Notes: generated from the letters alone by a model not told the origin. Shown: positions 34,543 to 43,697, numbered from the stretch's first letter. The stretch: 64,000 bases of DNA from Nocardia abscessus (GCF_015477775.1 NZ_JADLQO010000004.1:372001-436000), one strand, 5' to 3'. A program made the numbers and translations.

Positions 34543-36983
34543 CCTCTCCCGCCGAATCCGCTCCGGTGACCAGGGTTTTCGGCATCCGCCACCATGGTCC
34601 CGGGTCGGCGCGCTCGCTGCGGCTGGCGCTGGCGGCGTTCCGGCCCGACCTGATCCTCATCGAGGGGCCCTCGGACGCCGATCCCCTGGTGGGCTACGTC
34701 GCGGCCGAGGGGATGACGCCGCCGGTCGCGCTGCTGGCCTATGTTCCCGACGCACCCGCCAAAGCCGCGTTCTGGCCGTACGCGGTGTTCTCCCCCGAGT
34801 GGCAAGCATTGCGATACGCCGTGGACAACGACGTGCCCGTGCGATTCTGCGACCTGCCCGCGTCGGCAGTGCTCGCCACCGAGGACGAACCCGGCGACCG
34901 CTTCGATCCCCTCGCCGCGCTCGCCGAGGCGGGCGGCTACGACGACGCCGAACGCTGGTGGGACGCCGTCGTCGAATCCGTGCCCGACGCCGACGCGTTC
35001 GACCCGATCACCGAGGCGATGGGCGTGCTGCGCGAATCCGCCGAACACACCGCGCGGCAAGGCGACGTGACGCCGGACAGCGGCTCATCGGACGCGAACG
35101 ACCACTCGCCGCATCACGCACCCGCGGATGCGGCTGATGACCGGTCGCAGGCCGCCGACGCGGGGCGCGGTCGATCCGCGACCACCCCACCATCGCAGGG
35201 ACCATCTGCGGATGAGCCCTCGCCGGAGTTCGATTCGGTCGCTGAGGCGGTCGCCGAATCCCCTCTGCGCGAATCACCATCCGAGCCCCTCGTGGTCGAT
35301 GCCCACACGCTGCGGCGCGAAGCCCATATGCGCCAGACCATGCGCAAAGCTCTGAAGGACGGAGCGACACGGTTGGCGGTGGTGTGCGGTGCGTGGCATG
35401 CGCCCGCGCTCAGCGGCGCGCTCGGGCCCGCCGCGCCCGACGCCCGGTTGCTCAAAGGGCTGCCGAAGACCAAAGCCCGGCTCACCTGGGTGCCGTGGAC
35501 ACATTCACGGTTGTCCACGACCTCCGGCTACGGCGCGGGTGTCACCTCGCCGGGGTGGTACCACCACCTGTTCACCGAGACCGAACGACCGATCGCCCGC
35601 TGGCTGACCAAGGTCGCCGGTGTGCTGCGCGCCCACGACCTGCCCGTCTCCAGCGCGCACGTCATCGAGGCCGTCCGGCTCGCCGACACACTCGCCGCGC
35701 TGCGCGACCGCCCGCTCGCCGGGTTGTCGGAGGTCACCGAGGCCACACGGTCGGTGCTGTGCGGCGGGGACGAGACGATGCTGCGGTTGGTGATCGGCGA
35801 ACTCGTCGTCGGCGAGGCGCTCGGCGCCGTTCCCGAGCAGACGCCGACCGTGCCGCTGGACGCGGACCTGCGCGCCACCATCCGGTCGCTCCGGATGAAG
35901 CAGGAGCCCTCGGCCCGCACCGTCGACCTGGATCTGCGCAAGGAACGCGAGGTCGAGCGGTCGCGCCTGCTGCACCGGCTGCGGGTGCTGGGAATCGACT
36001 GGGGCACGCTCACCACCAGCGAGGTGCGCAGCACCGGCACCTTCCGGGAAACCTGGACGCTGCGGTGGCATCCCGAGTACGCGATCTCGATCATCGAGGC
36101 CTCGCGCTGGGGCACCACCATCCGCACCGCGGCGGAGGCGAAGATCCTCGACACCGCGGGCCGCGCCGACCGCTCCGTCGGTGACCTCACCGCCGCGCTG
36201 GAAGTCGCGCTGCTCGCCGACCTCGGCGGGGCCACCGACGGATTGATCGCCAGGCTGGAGTCCACCGCCGCGCTGGACCACGATGTCACCCACCTGCTCG
36301 CCGCGCTGCCCGGCCTGATCCGCACACTGCGCTACGGCGACGTGCGCGGCACCGACACCAAAGCGCTGGCCCACGTCGCCGATGGCCTGCTGGTGCGCAT
36401 CTGCGCGGGCCTGTCCGCCGCGGTCACCGGATTGGACACCGACGCCGCCACCGAACTGCGCGGCCTGCTGGACGCGGCGCACACCGCGATACACACCAGG
36501 GACGACGGCTGGGCCACCGGCGAGTGGCTGGCCGCCTTGCGTCGCGTCGCCGATCGCGACGACGTGCACGGCGCGCTCGTCGGGCGTGCGGTTCGCCTGC
36601 TCGCCGACGCGGGCCGCATCGATGACCCCGAATCCGCGCGCAGACTGTCCGCGGCCCTGTCGGTCGGCGCGACCGCCGCGGCGAAGGCGGCGTGGATCGA
36701 CGGATTCCTCGGCGGTCGTGGCCTGCTGCTGGTCCACGATCGAGAGTTGTTGCGGCTCATCGACGATTGGTTACGCGGGCTCGGGGACGACACGTTCGTC
36801 GAGACGTTGCCGCTGCTGCGCCGGACCTTCGGCGCGTTCGAATCGGGTGAGCGCCGCGCGATCGGACAAGCCGTCCGCGACGGTGGGTCCGTGGCCGCCG
36901 AGGCGGCCGTCGCGGGCATCGACGCGGACCGAGCCGCAGCCGCGGTGCGCACCGCAGCGGAGATATTGGGGGTCACGGTATGA
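34539..36983 (+). CDS. DUF5682 family protein (YehM-like), N-terminus TraB/ChaN-like
   Basis: GTG 34539 overlaps the MoxR stop, giving 814 residues. The N-terminal domain has VFGIRHHGPGSARSL, FRPDLILIEGP and CDLP, and after a disordered acidic insert (about residues 170-250) AVVCGAWHAPAL. This GxxH / xxE / GxxH arrangement resembles TraB/ChaN-type domains, which bind metal or act as hydrolases. The remainder is helical. In this operon it is the likely effector or client of the MoxR-VWA pair. The TraB likeness is my inference; the DUF5682 call is firmer. Confidence 0.8.
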   Translation: MTSPAESAPVTRVFGIRHHGPGSARSLRLALAAFRPDLILIEGPSDADPLVGYVAAEGMTPPVALLAYVPDAPAKAAFWPYAVFSPEWQALRYAVDNDVPVRFCDLPASAVLATEDEPGDRFDPLAALAEAGGYDDAERWWDAVVESVPDADAFDPITEAMGVLRESAEHTARQGDVTPDSGSSDANDHSPHHAPADAADDRSQAADAGRGRSATTPPSQGPSADEPSPEFDSVAEAVAESPLRESPSEPLVVDAHTLRREAHMRQTMRKALKDGATRLAVVCGAWHAPALSGALGPAAPDARLLKGLPKTKARLTWVPWTHSRLSTTSGYGAGVTSPGWYHHLFTETERPIARWLTKVAGVLRAHDLPVSSAHVIEAVRLADTLAALRDRPLAGLSEVTEATRSVLCGGDETMLRLVIGELVVGEALGAVPEQTPTVPLDADLRATIRSLRMKQEPSARTVDLDLRKEREVERSRLLHRLRVLGIDWGTLTTSEVRSTGTFRETWTLRWHPEYAISIIEASRWGTTIRTAAEAKILDTAGRADRSVGDLTAALEVALLADLGGATDGLIARLESTAALDHDVTHLLAALPGLIRTLRYGDVRGTDTKALAHVADGLLVRICAGLSAAVTGLDTDAATELRGLLDAAHTAIHTRDDGWATGEWLAALRRVADRDDVHGALVGRAVRLLADAGRIDDPESARRLSAALSVGATAAAKAAWIDGFLGGRGLLLVHDRELLRLIDDWLRGLGDDTFVETLPLLRRTFGAFESGERRAIGQAVRDGGSVAAEAAVAGIDADRAAAAVRTAAEILGVTV

Positions 36984-38170
36984 GCGATCGGGCGGCAGGG
37001 CGAGGACACGGCATGAGCGACGAAGCACACTCCCGGCGTTGGCGATTGGTGCTCGGCGCGGCGGCGGAGGAGGGGCTCGGCGGGCTGGGTTCCGGCGCGG
37101 ACGCGGCCATGGACCGTGCGCTGTCGGCGCTGTACAACACCGATGACGAGACCTCGCCCGGCAAGCGCACCGGTGGTTTGCAGGGTTCCGCACCGCGCGT
37201 GGCCCGCTGGCTCGGCGACATTCGCAGCTACTTCCCCGCGACGGTCGTCGAGGTCATGCAGCGCGACGCCGTGGAGCGACTCGATCTCACGCAGTTGCTG
37301 CTGGAGCCGGAACTGCTCGAAGCGGTGGAGCCGGACGTGCACCTGGTCGGCACGTTGCTGAGCCTGAACCGGGTGATGCCCGAGACCACCAAGGCGACCG
37401 CGCGCATGGTGGTGGAGAAGGTGGTGCGGGAGGTCGAGCAGCGCGTCGCGGCGCACACGGTCACCGCGGTCTCCGGTGCGCTGAACCGCGCCGCTCGCGT
37501 CAGCCGGCCGAAATTGCGCGATATCGACTGGGACCGCACTATTCGCAAGAACCTCGCCACCTACCTGCCCGAGCATCGCACCGTGGTACCCGAACGGCTG
37601 GTCGGCTACGGCCGCAAGGCCCAGGCGGTGCGGCGCGACGTGGTGCTGGCCATCGACCAGTCCGGCTCGATGGCCGCCAGTGTGGTGTACGCGTCGGTGT
37701 TCGGCGCGGTGCTGGCCTCGATGCGGTCGCTGCGCACCTCGCTGGTGGTCTTCGACACCGAGATCGTCGACCTCACCGACAAACTCGACGATCCGGTGGA
37801 CGTGCTGTTCGGCACGCAGCTCGGCGGCGGCACCGATATCAATCGGGCGCTCGCCTACTGCGGATCCCTGATCACCCGCCCGGCCGACACGTTGTTCGTC
37901 CTGATCTCCGACCTCTACGAGGGCGGTATCCGCGACGAGATGCTGCGCCGAGTCCGCTCGATGCAGGAGTCCGGCGTGCAGGTCGTCGTGCTGCTCGCCC
38001 TCTCCGACGACGGCGCCCCCGCCTTCGACCACGACAACGCCGCGGCCCTCGGCGCACTGGGCATCCCGGCCTTCGCCTGCACGCCGGACAAATTCCCGGA
38101 CTTGCTGGCAGTGGCGCTCGACCGAGGCGACGTCCAGTCCTGGTCGCACGCCAACGCGGCGCATCACTAG
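36980..38170 (+). CDS. VWA domain protein (YehP-like)
   Basis: ATG 36980 overlaps the DUF5682 stop (ATGA), giving 396 residues. The C-terminal half is a von Willebrand A domain with an intact MIDAS: DQSGSM (about residue 225), the Thr in LGGGTDINRA and the Asp in LISDLYEGG. The N-terminal half is helical. VWA proteins in MoxR systems bind a target through the MIDAS metal. There is no TM segment or signal peptide, so it is cytoplasmic. It is the last gene of the operon, 40 bp before a double operator that starts the next unit. Confidence 0.9.
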   Translation: MSDRAAGRGHGMSDEAHSRRWRLVLGAAAEEGLGGLGSGADAAMDRALSALYNTDDETSPGKRTGGLQGSAPRVARWLGDIRSYFPATVVEVMQRDAVERLDLTQLLLEPELLEAVEPDVHLVGTLLSLNRVMPETTKATARMVVEKVVREVEQRVAAHTVTAVSGALNRAARVSRPKLRDIDWDRTIRKNLATYLPEHRTVVPERLVGYGRKAQAVRRDVVLAIDQSGSMAASVVYASVFGAVLASMRSLRTSLVVFDTEIVDLTDKLDDPVDVLFGTQLGGGTDINRALAYCGSLITRPADTLFVLISDLYEGGIRDEMLRRVRSMQESGVQVVVLLALSDDGAPAFDHDNAAALGALGIPAFACTPDKFPDLLAVALDRGDVQSWSHANAAHH

Positions 38171-38209
38171 ATCGGCGCCATACGCGACTCTCCTGGCAGA
38201 TCCCGCCTT

Positions 38210-38226
38210 GGTTGACGTTGTCAACC
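38210..38226. promoter_or_regulatory. Palindromic operator, copy 1, upstream of SRPBCC gene
   Basis: GGTTGACGTTGTCAACC is a perfect 7-3-7 inverted repeat. Its exact reverse complement occurs at 38242-38258, 32 bp further on. The size and 3-bp spacer suit a TetR-type dimer. No regulator gene is adjacent. Confidence 0.7.
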
Positions 38227-38241
38227 CAGGCGGTTACCGTC

Positions 38242-38258
38242 GGTTGACAACGTCAACC
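38242..38258. promoter_or_regulatory. Palindromic operator, copy 2, upstream of SRPBCC gene
   Basis: GGTTGACAACGTCAACC is a perfect 7-3-7 palindrome ending 17 bp before the SRPBCC ATG. It therefore overlaps the likely promoter or transcription start, and binding there should block expression. Confidence 0.7.
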
Positions 38259-38275
38259 CAGACAGGAGATCGGAC

Positions 38276-38920
38276 ATGTCGATCCGTCTGCTCAGCGCGG
38301 TCATCGGGCTGCTCGGGGCCGTGCTCGGCCCGCAGGAGTTGCGGCAACCGCCCTCGGCACCGCCCGCGTACACCGAGCCCCACCCCACGCTCGCCGCGAA
38401 CGGCTATGTGAGCCACACCGAATCGATCGTCATCGACGTCGCCAGGAGCGACTATCTTCGCTGGGTCAACGATCCGGAACTACACCTCGGCGATTTGATC
38501 CAGAGCGACGACGATGCCACCCGGGTGGTGCGGACCGACATCCTCATCGGCGCGTGGGACGCCGGCACCGATCGCACGGGAGATCGGCGCCGGGTGCAGT
38601 TCGCGAGCGGGCACTACCTGGTCGAGGAGGTGCTCGACGACACGAGCGACACGTTCCGCTACATGGTATGGGGCTTCACCGAGCCGCAGCAGCGCTACGC
38701 GGTCGACCACGCGGTCGCGGCGTTCACCTTCCGTGACCACGACGGCAGGACCGAAGTGTCCTGGACGTACTCGTTCCAACCGACCGCTGCGCCATTGCGT
38801 CCCCTGGTGTCGACCTTCGTCGGCCGCGCCATGCCCGCGCTCATGCGGGAAACCCTCGCGGCGATGAAGAGCGGCGCGGAAGCAGCGACCGGCTCGCCCA
38901 GAACCGGTCAGCCGGAGTGA
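38276..38920 (+). CDS. SRPBCC family protein
   Basis: This 214-residue protein begins with a hydrophobic segment (residues 3-18) that may be a membrane anchor or uncleaved signal. The START/Bet v1-like body contains VSHTESIVIDVARSDYLRWV, VVRTDILIG and a C-terminal helix (FVGRAMPALMRETLAAMKSG). SRPBCC folds bind lipids or hydrophobic ligands in a deep cavity. ATG 38276 follows CAGGAGA. A double operator just upstream indicates tight repression. The ligand is unknown. Confidence 0.8.
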   Translation: MSIRLLSAVIGLLGAVLGPQELRQPPSAPPAYTEPHPTLAANGYVSHTESIVIDVARSDYLRWVNDPELHLGDLIQSDDDATRVVRTDILIGAWDAGTDRTGDRRRVQFASGHYLVEEVLDDTSDTFRYMVWGFTEPQQRYAVDHAVAAFTFRDHDGRTEVSWTYSFQPTAAPLRPLVSTFVGRAMPALMRETLAAMKSGAEAATGSPRTGQPE

Positions 38921-39000
38921 CCGGCGGCGATCTCCTGCACCAGGGCGACGATCTGAACGACGAGCGACAGCAGGGTGTTCAGGACGGTCAGCGGTTCCAT
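38908..39000 (-). CDS. Possible 30-residue hydrophobic small protein
   Basis: An ATG at 39000 with AAGGAG 5 bp upstream opens 30 codons starting MEPLTVLNTL. Residues 5-25 form a strongly hydrophobic, leucine/valine-rich helix, ending polar (AAGHSG). The 3' end overlaps the SRPBCC 3' end antisense by 13 bp. It lies 97 bp downstream of the PAP2 gene on the same strand. The ribosome site and clean amphipathic helix support a small membrane peptide, but the ORF is short enough to be chance. Confidence 0.35.
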   Translation of the reverse strand: MEPLTVLNTLLSLVVQIVALVQEIAAGHSG

Positions 39001-39097
39001 GGCAACTCCTTGTCCGGGCGGGCGAACAGGACGGCAGTGCGATCGTAGGCGCAATCGAGCACTTTTCGAGTCATCGCCCTGGGGCGTGTACGACCGG

Positions 39098-39928
39098 CTA
39101 CGGCCTGATCGAAACGGGTTTCGGCGGAACGGGACCCATCACGCCCCATGCGGTGGCCGCTGCGGGCACCACGAAGGGATGCAGAGCGGCGGCCACTGCC
39201 AGCAATACGACAGCGACGAGCGCGTCCAGCCAGTAGTGATTGGCAGTGCCCACGACGACGAGCGTGGTGAGCGCCGGATGAGCCAGGGCGAGCCAGCGCC
39301 ACGGCGTGCGAGTCGCGGCGACCACGGCGACACCGAGCAGCAACGCCCAGCCGACGTGCAGCGATGGCATAGCCGCGAACTGATTGGAAAGGCCGCCGGA
39401 ATCGGTCTCCCCGTAGACGGATTGGCCGTACAGCGCGGCCAGATCGACGAAACCACGATCGGGCAGCATGCGCGGCGGCGCGAGCGGGACCAGCATGTGC
39501 ACCAGGAGCGCGGCTCCGGTCAGCGCCGCCATGAGGTTCCTGGTCCAGCGATAGTGCTCGGGCCGGAACATCCACAGCCACAGCAGAACCCCGACGGCCA
39601 CCGTGAAATGCGCGCCTGCGTAATAGAAATTGGCCGGTACCGCGAGGAAGTCGCGGTGCAGGAACAACGCCTGGACCTGCTGCTCGTCCGGCAGACCGAG
39701 CCGCCGCTCGAGGCCGAGCAGCCCGTGCGCGTTGACCATGGCGCGCCCGGTGTGGTCGGCGGTGACCAGCCGCCCCGCGCGATAGCCGAGGTAGAGCACG
39801 GTGATCAGGAGCAGTTGCCCGAGCGCCTCGCCGCCGCGACCGCGCACCGCCGCCCGCACCCGTTCGACGACTCCGCCCGGTGCGAACCCGAGTCCGGCGC
39901 TCGGACCCACGAAGTCCACAGCGACCAT
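39098..39928 (-). CDS. PAP2 superfamily phosphatase (inositol-phosphorylceramide-synthase-like type)
   Basis: This 276-residue integral membrane protein has about six TM segments and the PAP2 catalytic motifs MPSLHVGWA (catalytic His) and NHYWLDALVA (His-x3-Asp). The FYYAGAHFTVAVG segment and the spacing fit the PAP2_3 group. Such enzymes remove phosphate from, or transfer phosphate heads between, lipids on the outer membrane face. GGAGG lies 7 bp before the ATG. Its substrate is unknown. Confidence 0.88.
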   Translation of the reverse strand: MVAVDFVGPSAGLGFAPGGVVERVRAAVRGRGGEALGQLLLITVLYLGYRAGRLVTADHTGRAMVNAHGLLGLERRLGLPDEQQVQALFLHRDFLAVPANFYYAGAHFTVAVGVLLWLWMFRPEHYRWTRNLMAALTGAALLVHMLVPLAPPRMLPDRGFVDLAALYGQSVYGETDSGGLSNQFAAMPSLHVGWALLLGVAVVAATRTPWRWLALAHPALTTLVVVGTANHYWLDALVAVVLLAVAAALHPFVVPAAATAWGVMGPVPPKPVSIRP

Positions 39929-40322
39929 CGCGCGGCCTCCTTCCCCGTTGAACCAGGCCGTTACCGAAAGTTAAGTGGAGTGATAGCCTCCGTTTAAAGT
40001 AGCACTACGGACCGGACAACTTCAGCAGGATGTGACGGGACAGACACCGGCGCGCCGGTAGCCGAGTTCGCTTACAGCACAAGCGAATTCGCGATCTGTG
40101 CTGCCTCTGCCCGGGCAGCGTCTCCCGCTCGGCCCGAGTCCAGCCGGCGGTCGGCGAAATCGAGGGTGTGTCAGGGCCCACCGGCGGCATGATGCGCGAC
40201 GCCGAGCGCTCATCCGCCGGGCGAAGATGACCCAGCCGGACGCACGCCGGAGAAAGAGCCGACGCCGCGTGTCCACGTGCATCGGCGATACAGGCGCGGC
40301 GCCGAAGCCGAGCCCTCACGGC
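39929..40322. other. Intergenic region with no supported gene
   Basis: The part next to the PAP2 start (39955-40020) is locally AT-rich and should hold that gene's promoter. TTCGCTT-ACAGCAC-AAGCGAA at 40067-40087 is a perfect 7-bp inverted repeat of unknown use. Several overlapping ORFs in 40005-40600 are GC-driven shadows of each other and of the permease gene. Confidence 0.5.
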
Positions 40323-40355
40323 CCGTGCGGCGCACAGTGGCTGTGCGCCGCACGG
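40323..40355. terminator. Strong intrinsic terminator after the ABC permease gene
   Basis: CCGTGCGGCGCACAG / CTGTGCGCCGCACGG form a perfect 15-bp stem on a TGG loop. On the minus strand it begins 3 bp after the permease stop codon. It is the most stable hairpin I found in the window. Confidence 0.85.
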
Positions 40356-40357
40356 AC

Positions 40358-42889
40358 TCAGAGATCCGCGATGGCAGCCAGCGGCGGCGTGCGCGCCGCG
40401 CGCACCGCGGGCCAGAGGGCGGCCAGCACGCCGACGACCGCCGAGCTGACCAGGACGAGCACCAACTGGTTCCACGGGACGGCGATCTGGTCGAGGCCGA
40501 AGTCGCGCAGCGTGCGCAGGAAGCCGACACCGAGGCCGAGGCCGAGCACCATGCCGACGATCGCGCCGAACACCGCGATGAGCATCGACTCCAGATAGAT
40601 CGTGCGGCGCACCTGGGCGCGCTGCATGCCGACGGCGCGCAGCATGCCGATCTCCCTGCGCCGCTCCACCACCGACAACGCGAGCGTATTGACGATGCCC
40701 AGGATGGCGATCACCACCGCCAAGGCGAGCAGGCCGTACAGGATGGCCAGTAGGGTGTTGATCTGCTTGCCCTGCGCGCCTTTGAACTCCTCACGGTCCT
40801 GCACCTGCACCACGACGAACCGCTCGGTGGCCTTCTCCAGGTCGGCGCGCATCTGGGTGATGTTCGCGCCCGGCTGCGCCTCGATCAGCACCAGGAAGTT
40901 GGTCCGGAAGTTGAGCGGGACCACCTCGTCGTAGACCGTCTGCGAGACCACCATCGGACCGAGCAGCGGATTCTTCTTGTACACGCCGGTCACCGTGAGC
41001 GGGACCTTCTTGCCGTCGACGCTGGTCGGAGTCACCTGGTCGCCGACCTTCCAGCCGCGGTCGGAGGCCTCGTCCTCCGACACGAGCACATCGCGGGCGC
41101 CGAGCGTGTCGCTGCCGCGCACGATCTCGTAGTTCAGCACGCCGTTCAGCGGCCCGTCCGGTGACGTGGCGAACACCTGCTCGTCGCCGAGCTTGAAGCC
41201 TGCACCTCGCATACCCACCACTTGCTGCACGCCGGGCACGTCGGTGCGGGCGGCGTCGGCCGCGCCGAACGGCACGCCGAGCAACTGCGGTCCCGCCAGC
41301 ACGTAGTCGGCTCGCACACCCTTGTCCACCAGCACACCGACGCTCGCCTTCGCCGAGGCGCCCAGCATGCCGATCGCCGAGACGAGCATCAGCCCCAGAG
41401 TGAGCGCGAACGCGGTCGCGGCCGTGCGGCGCGGATTGCGGGCCGCGTTGTTGCGCGCCATGCGGCCGATCGGCCCGAACGGGCGCACCAGCACCCCGAG
41501 CCCGCCGACCACCGGCCGCGACAGCGCGGGCGCGGCGAGCAGCACCGCGAAGATCAGGCCGAGCGCGCCGACCCCGACCGTGGCGGCCGCCGTACCGCCG
41601 GTGCGCTGCGCACCCAGCACGACGAAGCCCGCGCCGAGCACGGCGAGCACCACGCCGAAGACGGTCCGCCAGCGCAACGACTCGCCAGCGGACGCGAACT
41701 CCTCGCGCATGGCCTGCACAGGTGGGATCCGCGCGGCGCGGCGGGCGGGGGCATAGGCGCTCACCACCGTCACCACGAGACCGACCAGCAGCCCGACCAC
41801 GATGGTGCGTGGACGCACCGCCATCGATCCGGTCGGCAATCCGAGGTCGAACGCGTTCAGCACCGCCGACAATCCGAACGCGAGCGCGACGCCGCCCGCG
41901 AGGCCGATCACGCTGCCGATCAAACCGATGACGAACGCCTCGGCCACCACTGATCGGCCGACCTGCTGCCTGCTCGCGCCCACCGCGCGCAGCAGCGCCA
42001 GCTCCCGCAAACGCTGCGCGACGATCATCGAGAAGGTGTTGTAGATGATGAACGTGCCGACGATCAGCGCGATCGCACCGAAGGCGAGCAGGAAGTAGTT
42101 GATGAAGTTGAGCGCGTTGGAGACTTCCTTCTTCAGGTCCGCGCGCACCTGGTCGCCGTTCTGCACCTTGTAGCCCGGCAGCTCCCTGGCCAGGTTGTCG
42201 CGCAGCTCGTCGCCGGGAATGCCGGTGGCCGCGAGATCGACGTAGGCGACGTGCAGTCCGTCGGTGAACAGCTTGCGCGCCTGCGTGTCGTCGAACAGCA
42301 CCCCGATGAAACCGCCGGTGTCGGAGGGCACCTCGTAGATCCCGGTGAGGGTCACATCGATGGGATCGGCCTGGGAGGGGATGAGGATCTTGGTCCGGTC
42401 GCCCACCTTCAGCCCGGCTCGCTCGGCGCCGCCGGTGTTGAGCGCGATCTCGCCGGACCGGGCGGGCGGGAGGCCCTGCAGAAACTTCTCCGGCTCCGCG
42501 ACGGCCTTCTCCGGCGGCAGATACGACTTGCCGAGCGTAGGCGCCCCGCCGGTCTGCACGGCTTTCTTGCCCGCCGGATCGAGCAGGACCACCGGTCCGT
42601 TCACGCTCGGCGCGACGGTGCGGACGCCGGGATACTTCACCAGCTCGTCCACCACGTTGTTCGGAATGCCCTGTGCTTGGCGCTCCTTCGGGCTCACCCG
42701 GACGTCGACGCCCTTCGCCTCGCCGGCGAAGATCCCGTCGAAGGTGCTCTGCAGCGTGTCGGTGAACACGAACGAGCCCGCGATGAACGCGGTGCCGAGC
42801 ACCACCGACAACAGCGTCAGCGCGAGCCGCACTTTGTGCGCGGCCAGATTGCGCAGCGCCACCTTCCGCATCGGACTCGCGGCCATCAC
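40358..42889 (-). CDS. ABC transporter permease, MacB/FtsX type (two FtsX domains)
   Basis: This 843-residue protein has an N-terminal TM helix (about residues 20-42), a large extracytoplasmic MacB-type domain (about 45-255), three TM helices, a second TM-plus-periplasmic unit (from about 480), and three final TM helices containing the FtsX motif (RRREIGMLRAVGMQR; earlier RLRELALLRAVGASR). Such mechanotransmission transporters move lipids, peptides or drugs, or drive cell-wall hydrolases, without a channel. It is encoded 31 bp after its ATPase and ends at a strong terminator. GTG 42889 and ATG 42886 are both possible starts. Confidence 0.9.
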   Translation of the reverse strand: MMAASPMRKVALRNLAAHKVRLALTLLSVVLGTAFIAGSFVFTDTLQSTFDGIFAGEAKGVDVRVSPKERQAQGIPNNVVDELVKYPGVRTVAPSVNGPVVLLDPAGKKAVQTGGAPTLGKSYLPPEKAVAEPEKFLQGLPPARSGEIALNTGGAERAGLKVGDRTKILIPSQADPIDVTLTGIYEVPSDTGGFIGVLFDDTQARKLFTDGLHVAYVDLAATGIPGDELRDNLARELPGYKVQNGDQVRADLKKEVSNALNFINYFLLAFGAIALIVGTFIIYNTFSMIVAQRLRELALLRAVGASRQQVGRSVVAEAFVIGLIGSVIGLAGGVALAFGLSAVLNAFDLGLPTGSMAVRPRTIVVGLLVGLVVTVVSAYAPARRAARIPPVQAMREEFASAGESLRWRTVFGVVLAVLGAGFVVLGAQRTGGTAAATVGVGALGLIFAVLLAAPALSRPVVGGLGVLVRPFGPIGRMARNNAARNPRRTAATAFALTLGLMLVSAIGMLGASAKASVGVLVDKGVRADYVLAGPQLLGVPFGAADAARTDVPGVQQVVGMRGAGFKLGDEQVFATSPDGPLNGVLNYEIVRGSDTLGARDVLVSEDEASDRGWKVGDQVTPTSVDGKKVPLTVTGVYKKNPLLGPMVVSQTVYDEVVPLNFRTNFLVLIEAQPGANITQMRADLEKATERFVVVQVQDREEFKGAQGKQINTLLAILYGLLALAVVIAILGIVNTLALSVVERRREIGMLRAVGMQRAQVRRTIYLESMLIAVFGAIVGMVLGLGLGVGFLRTLRDFGLDQIAVPWNQLVLVLVSSAVVGVLAALWPAVRAARTPPLAAIADL

Positions 42890-42920
42890 GCCCGCCCCCG
42901 AATCTTCCGCGACGACCCGG

Positions 42921-43697
42921 TCACGCCTGCTCCAACGCTTTCATCCGGTCCAGCACGGTGTCGGCGGTCGGATCGCGCATCTCGTCGACGATGCGTCCGT
43001 CGGCCAGGAACACCACCCGGTCGGCGAACCCGGCCGCGTGCGGTTCGTGGGTCACGATCACGACCGTCTGCCGGAACTCGTCCACCGCGGCGCGCAGGAT
43101 CGACAGCACCTCCTCCGAGGCGCGCGAGTCCAGGTTGCCGGTCGGCTCGTCGCCGAAGATGATCTCCGGCTTGCCCGCCAGGGCGCGGGCGCAGGCCACC
43201 CGCTGCTGCTGACCGCCGGACAGCTCGCTGGGGCGGTGGGTGAGCCGATCGACCAGCCCGAGCCGCTTCAGCACCGTGTCCAACCACTCCTGGTCGGCCT
43301 TGCGCCCGGCGATGTCCAGCGGCAACGTGATGTTCTCCAGGGCGGTGAGCGTCGGCACCAGGTTGAACGCCTGGAAGACGAAGCCGATCCGGTCCCGCCG
43401 CAGGCGCGTCATCTGCTTGTCGGACAGGGTGGTCAGGTCGGTGTCGCCGATGCGGACGGTGCCGGAACTGGCGCTGTCCAGCCCGGCCAGGCAGTGCATG
43501 AGAGTCGACTTGCCCGATCCCGACGGGCCCATGATCGCGGTGAACTCCCCCTTCGCGAACACGGCCGACACTCCGTCCAATGCCCTGACCTGGGTGTCAC
43601 CCGATCCGTAGACCTTGGTCAGTTCGATAGCGTGGGCCGCGACATCGGTCGGAGCCGCCGTATCGGCGATCTCGGCGCCCAAAGCTTGCGAAGTCAT
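42921..43697 (-). CDS. ABC transporter ATP-binding protein, MacB/LolD type
   Basis: This 258-residue ATPase has Walker A GPSGSGKST, the Q-loop VFQAFNL with the NLVPTLTALENI stretch typical of LolD/MacB ATPases, signature LSGGQQQR, Walker B IIFGDEP and the H-loop TH. It forms a pair with the FtsX-type permease downstream. A CitB-like or two-component regulator that often sits beside such pairs is absent here, so substrate clues are few. Confidence 0.92.
   Translation of the reverse strand: MTSQALGAEIADTAAPTDVAAHAIELTKVYGSGDTQVRALDGVSAVFAKGEFTAIMGPSGSGKSTLMHCLAGLDSASSGTVRIGDTDLTTLSDKQMTRLRRDRIGFVFQAFNLVPTLTALENITLPLDIAGRKADQEWLDTVLKRLGLVDRLTHRPSELSGGQQQRVACARALAGKPEIIFGDEPTGNLDSRASEEVLSILRAAVDEFRQTVVIVTHEPHAAGFADRVVFLADGRIVDEMRDPTADTVLDRMKALEQA

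Noticed and set aside
40005..40475. 156-residue ORF upstream of the PAP2 gene
   Set aside because: It overlaps the permease 3' end and the terminator, has no domain or ribosome site, and competes with other shadow frames.
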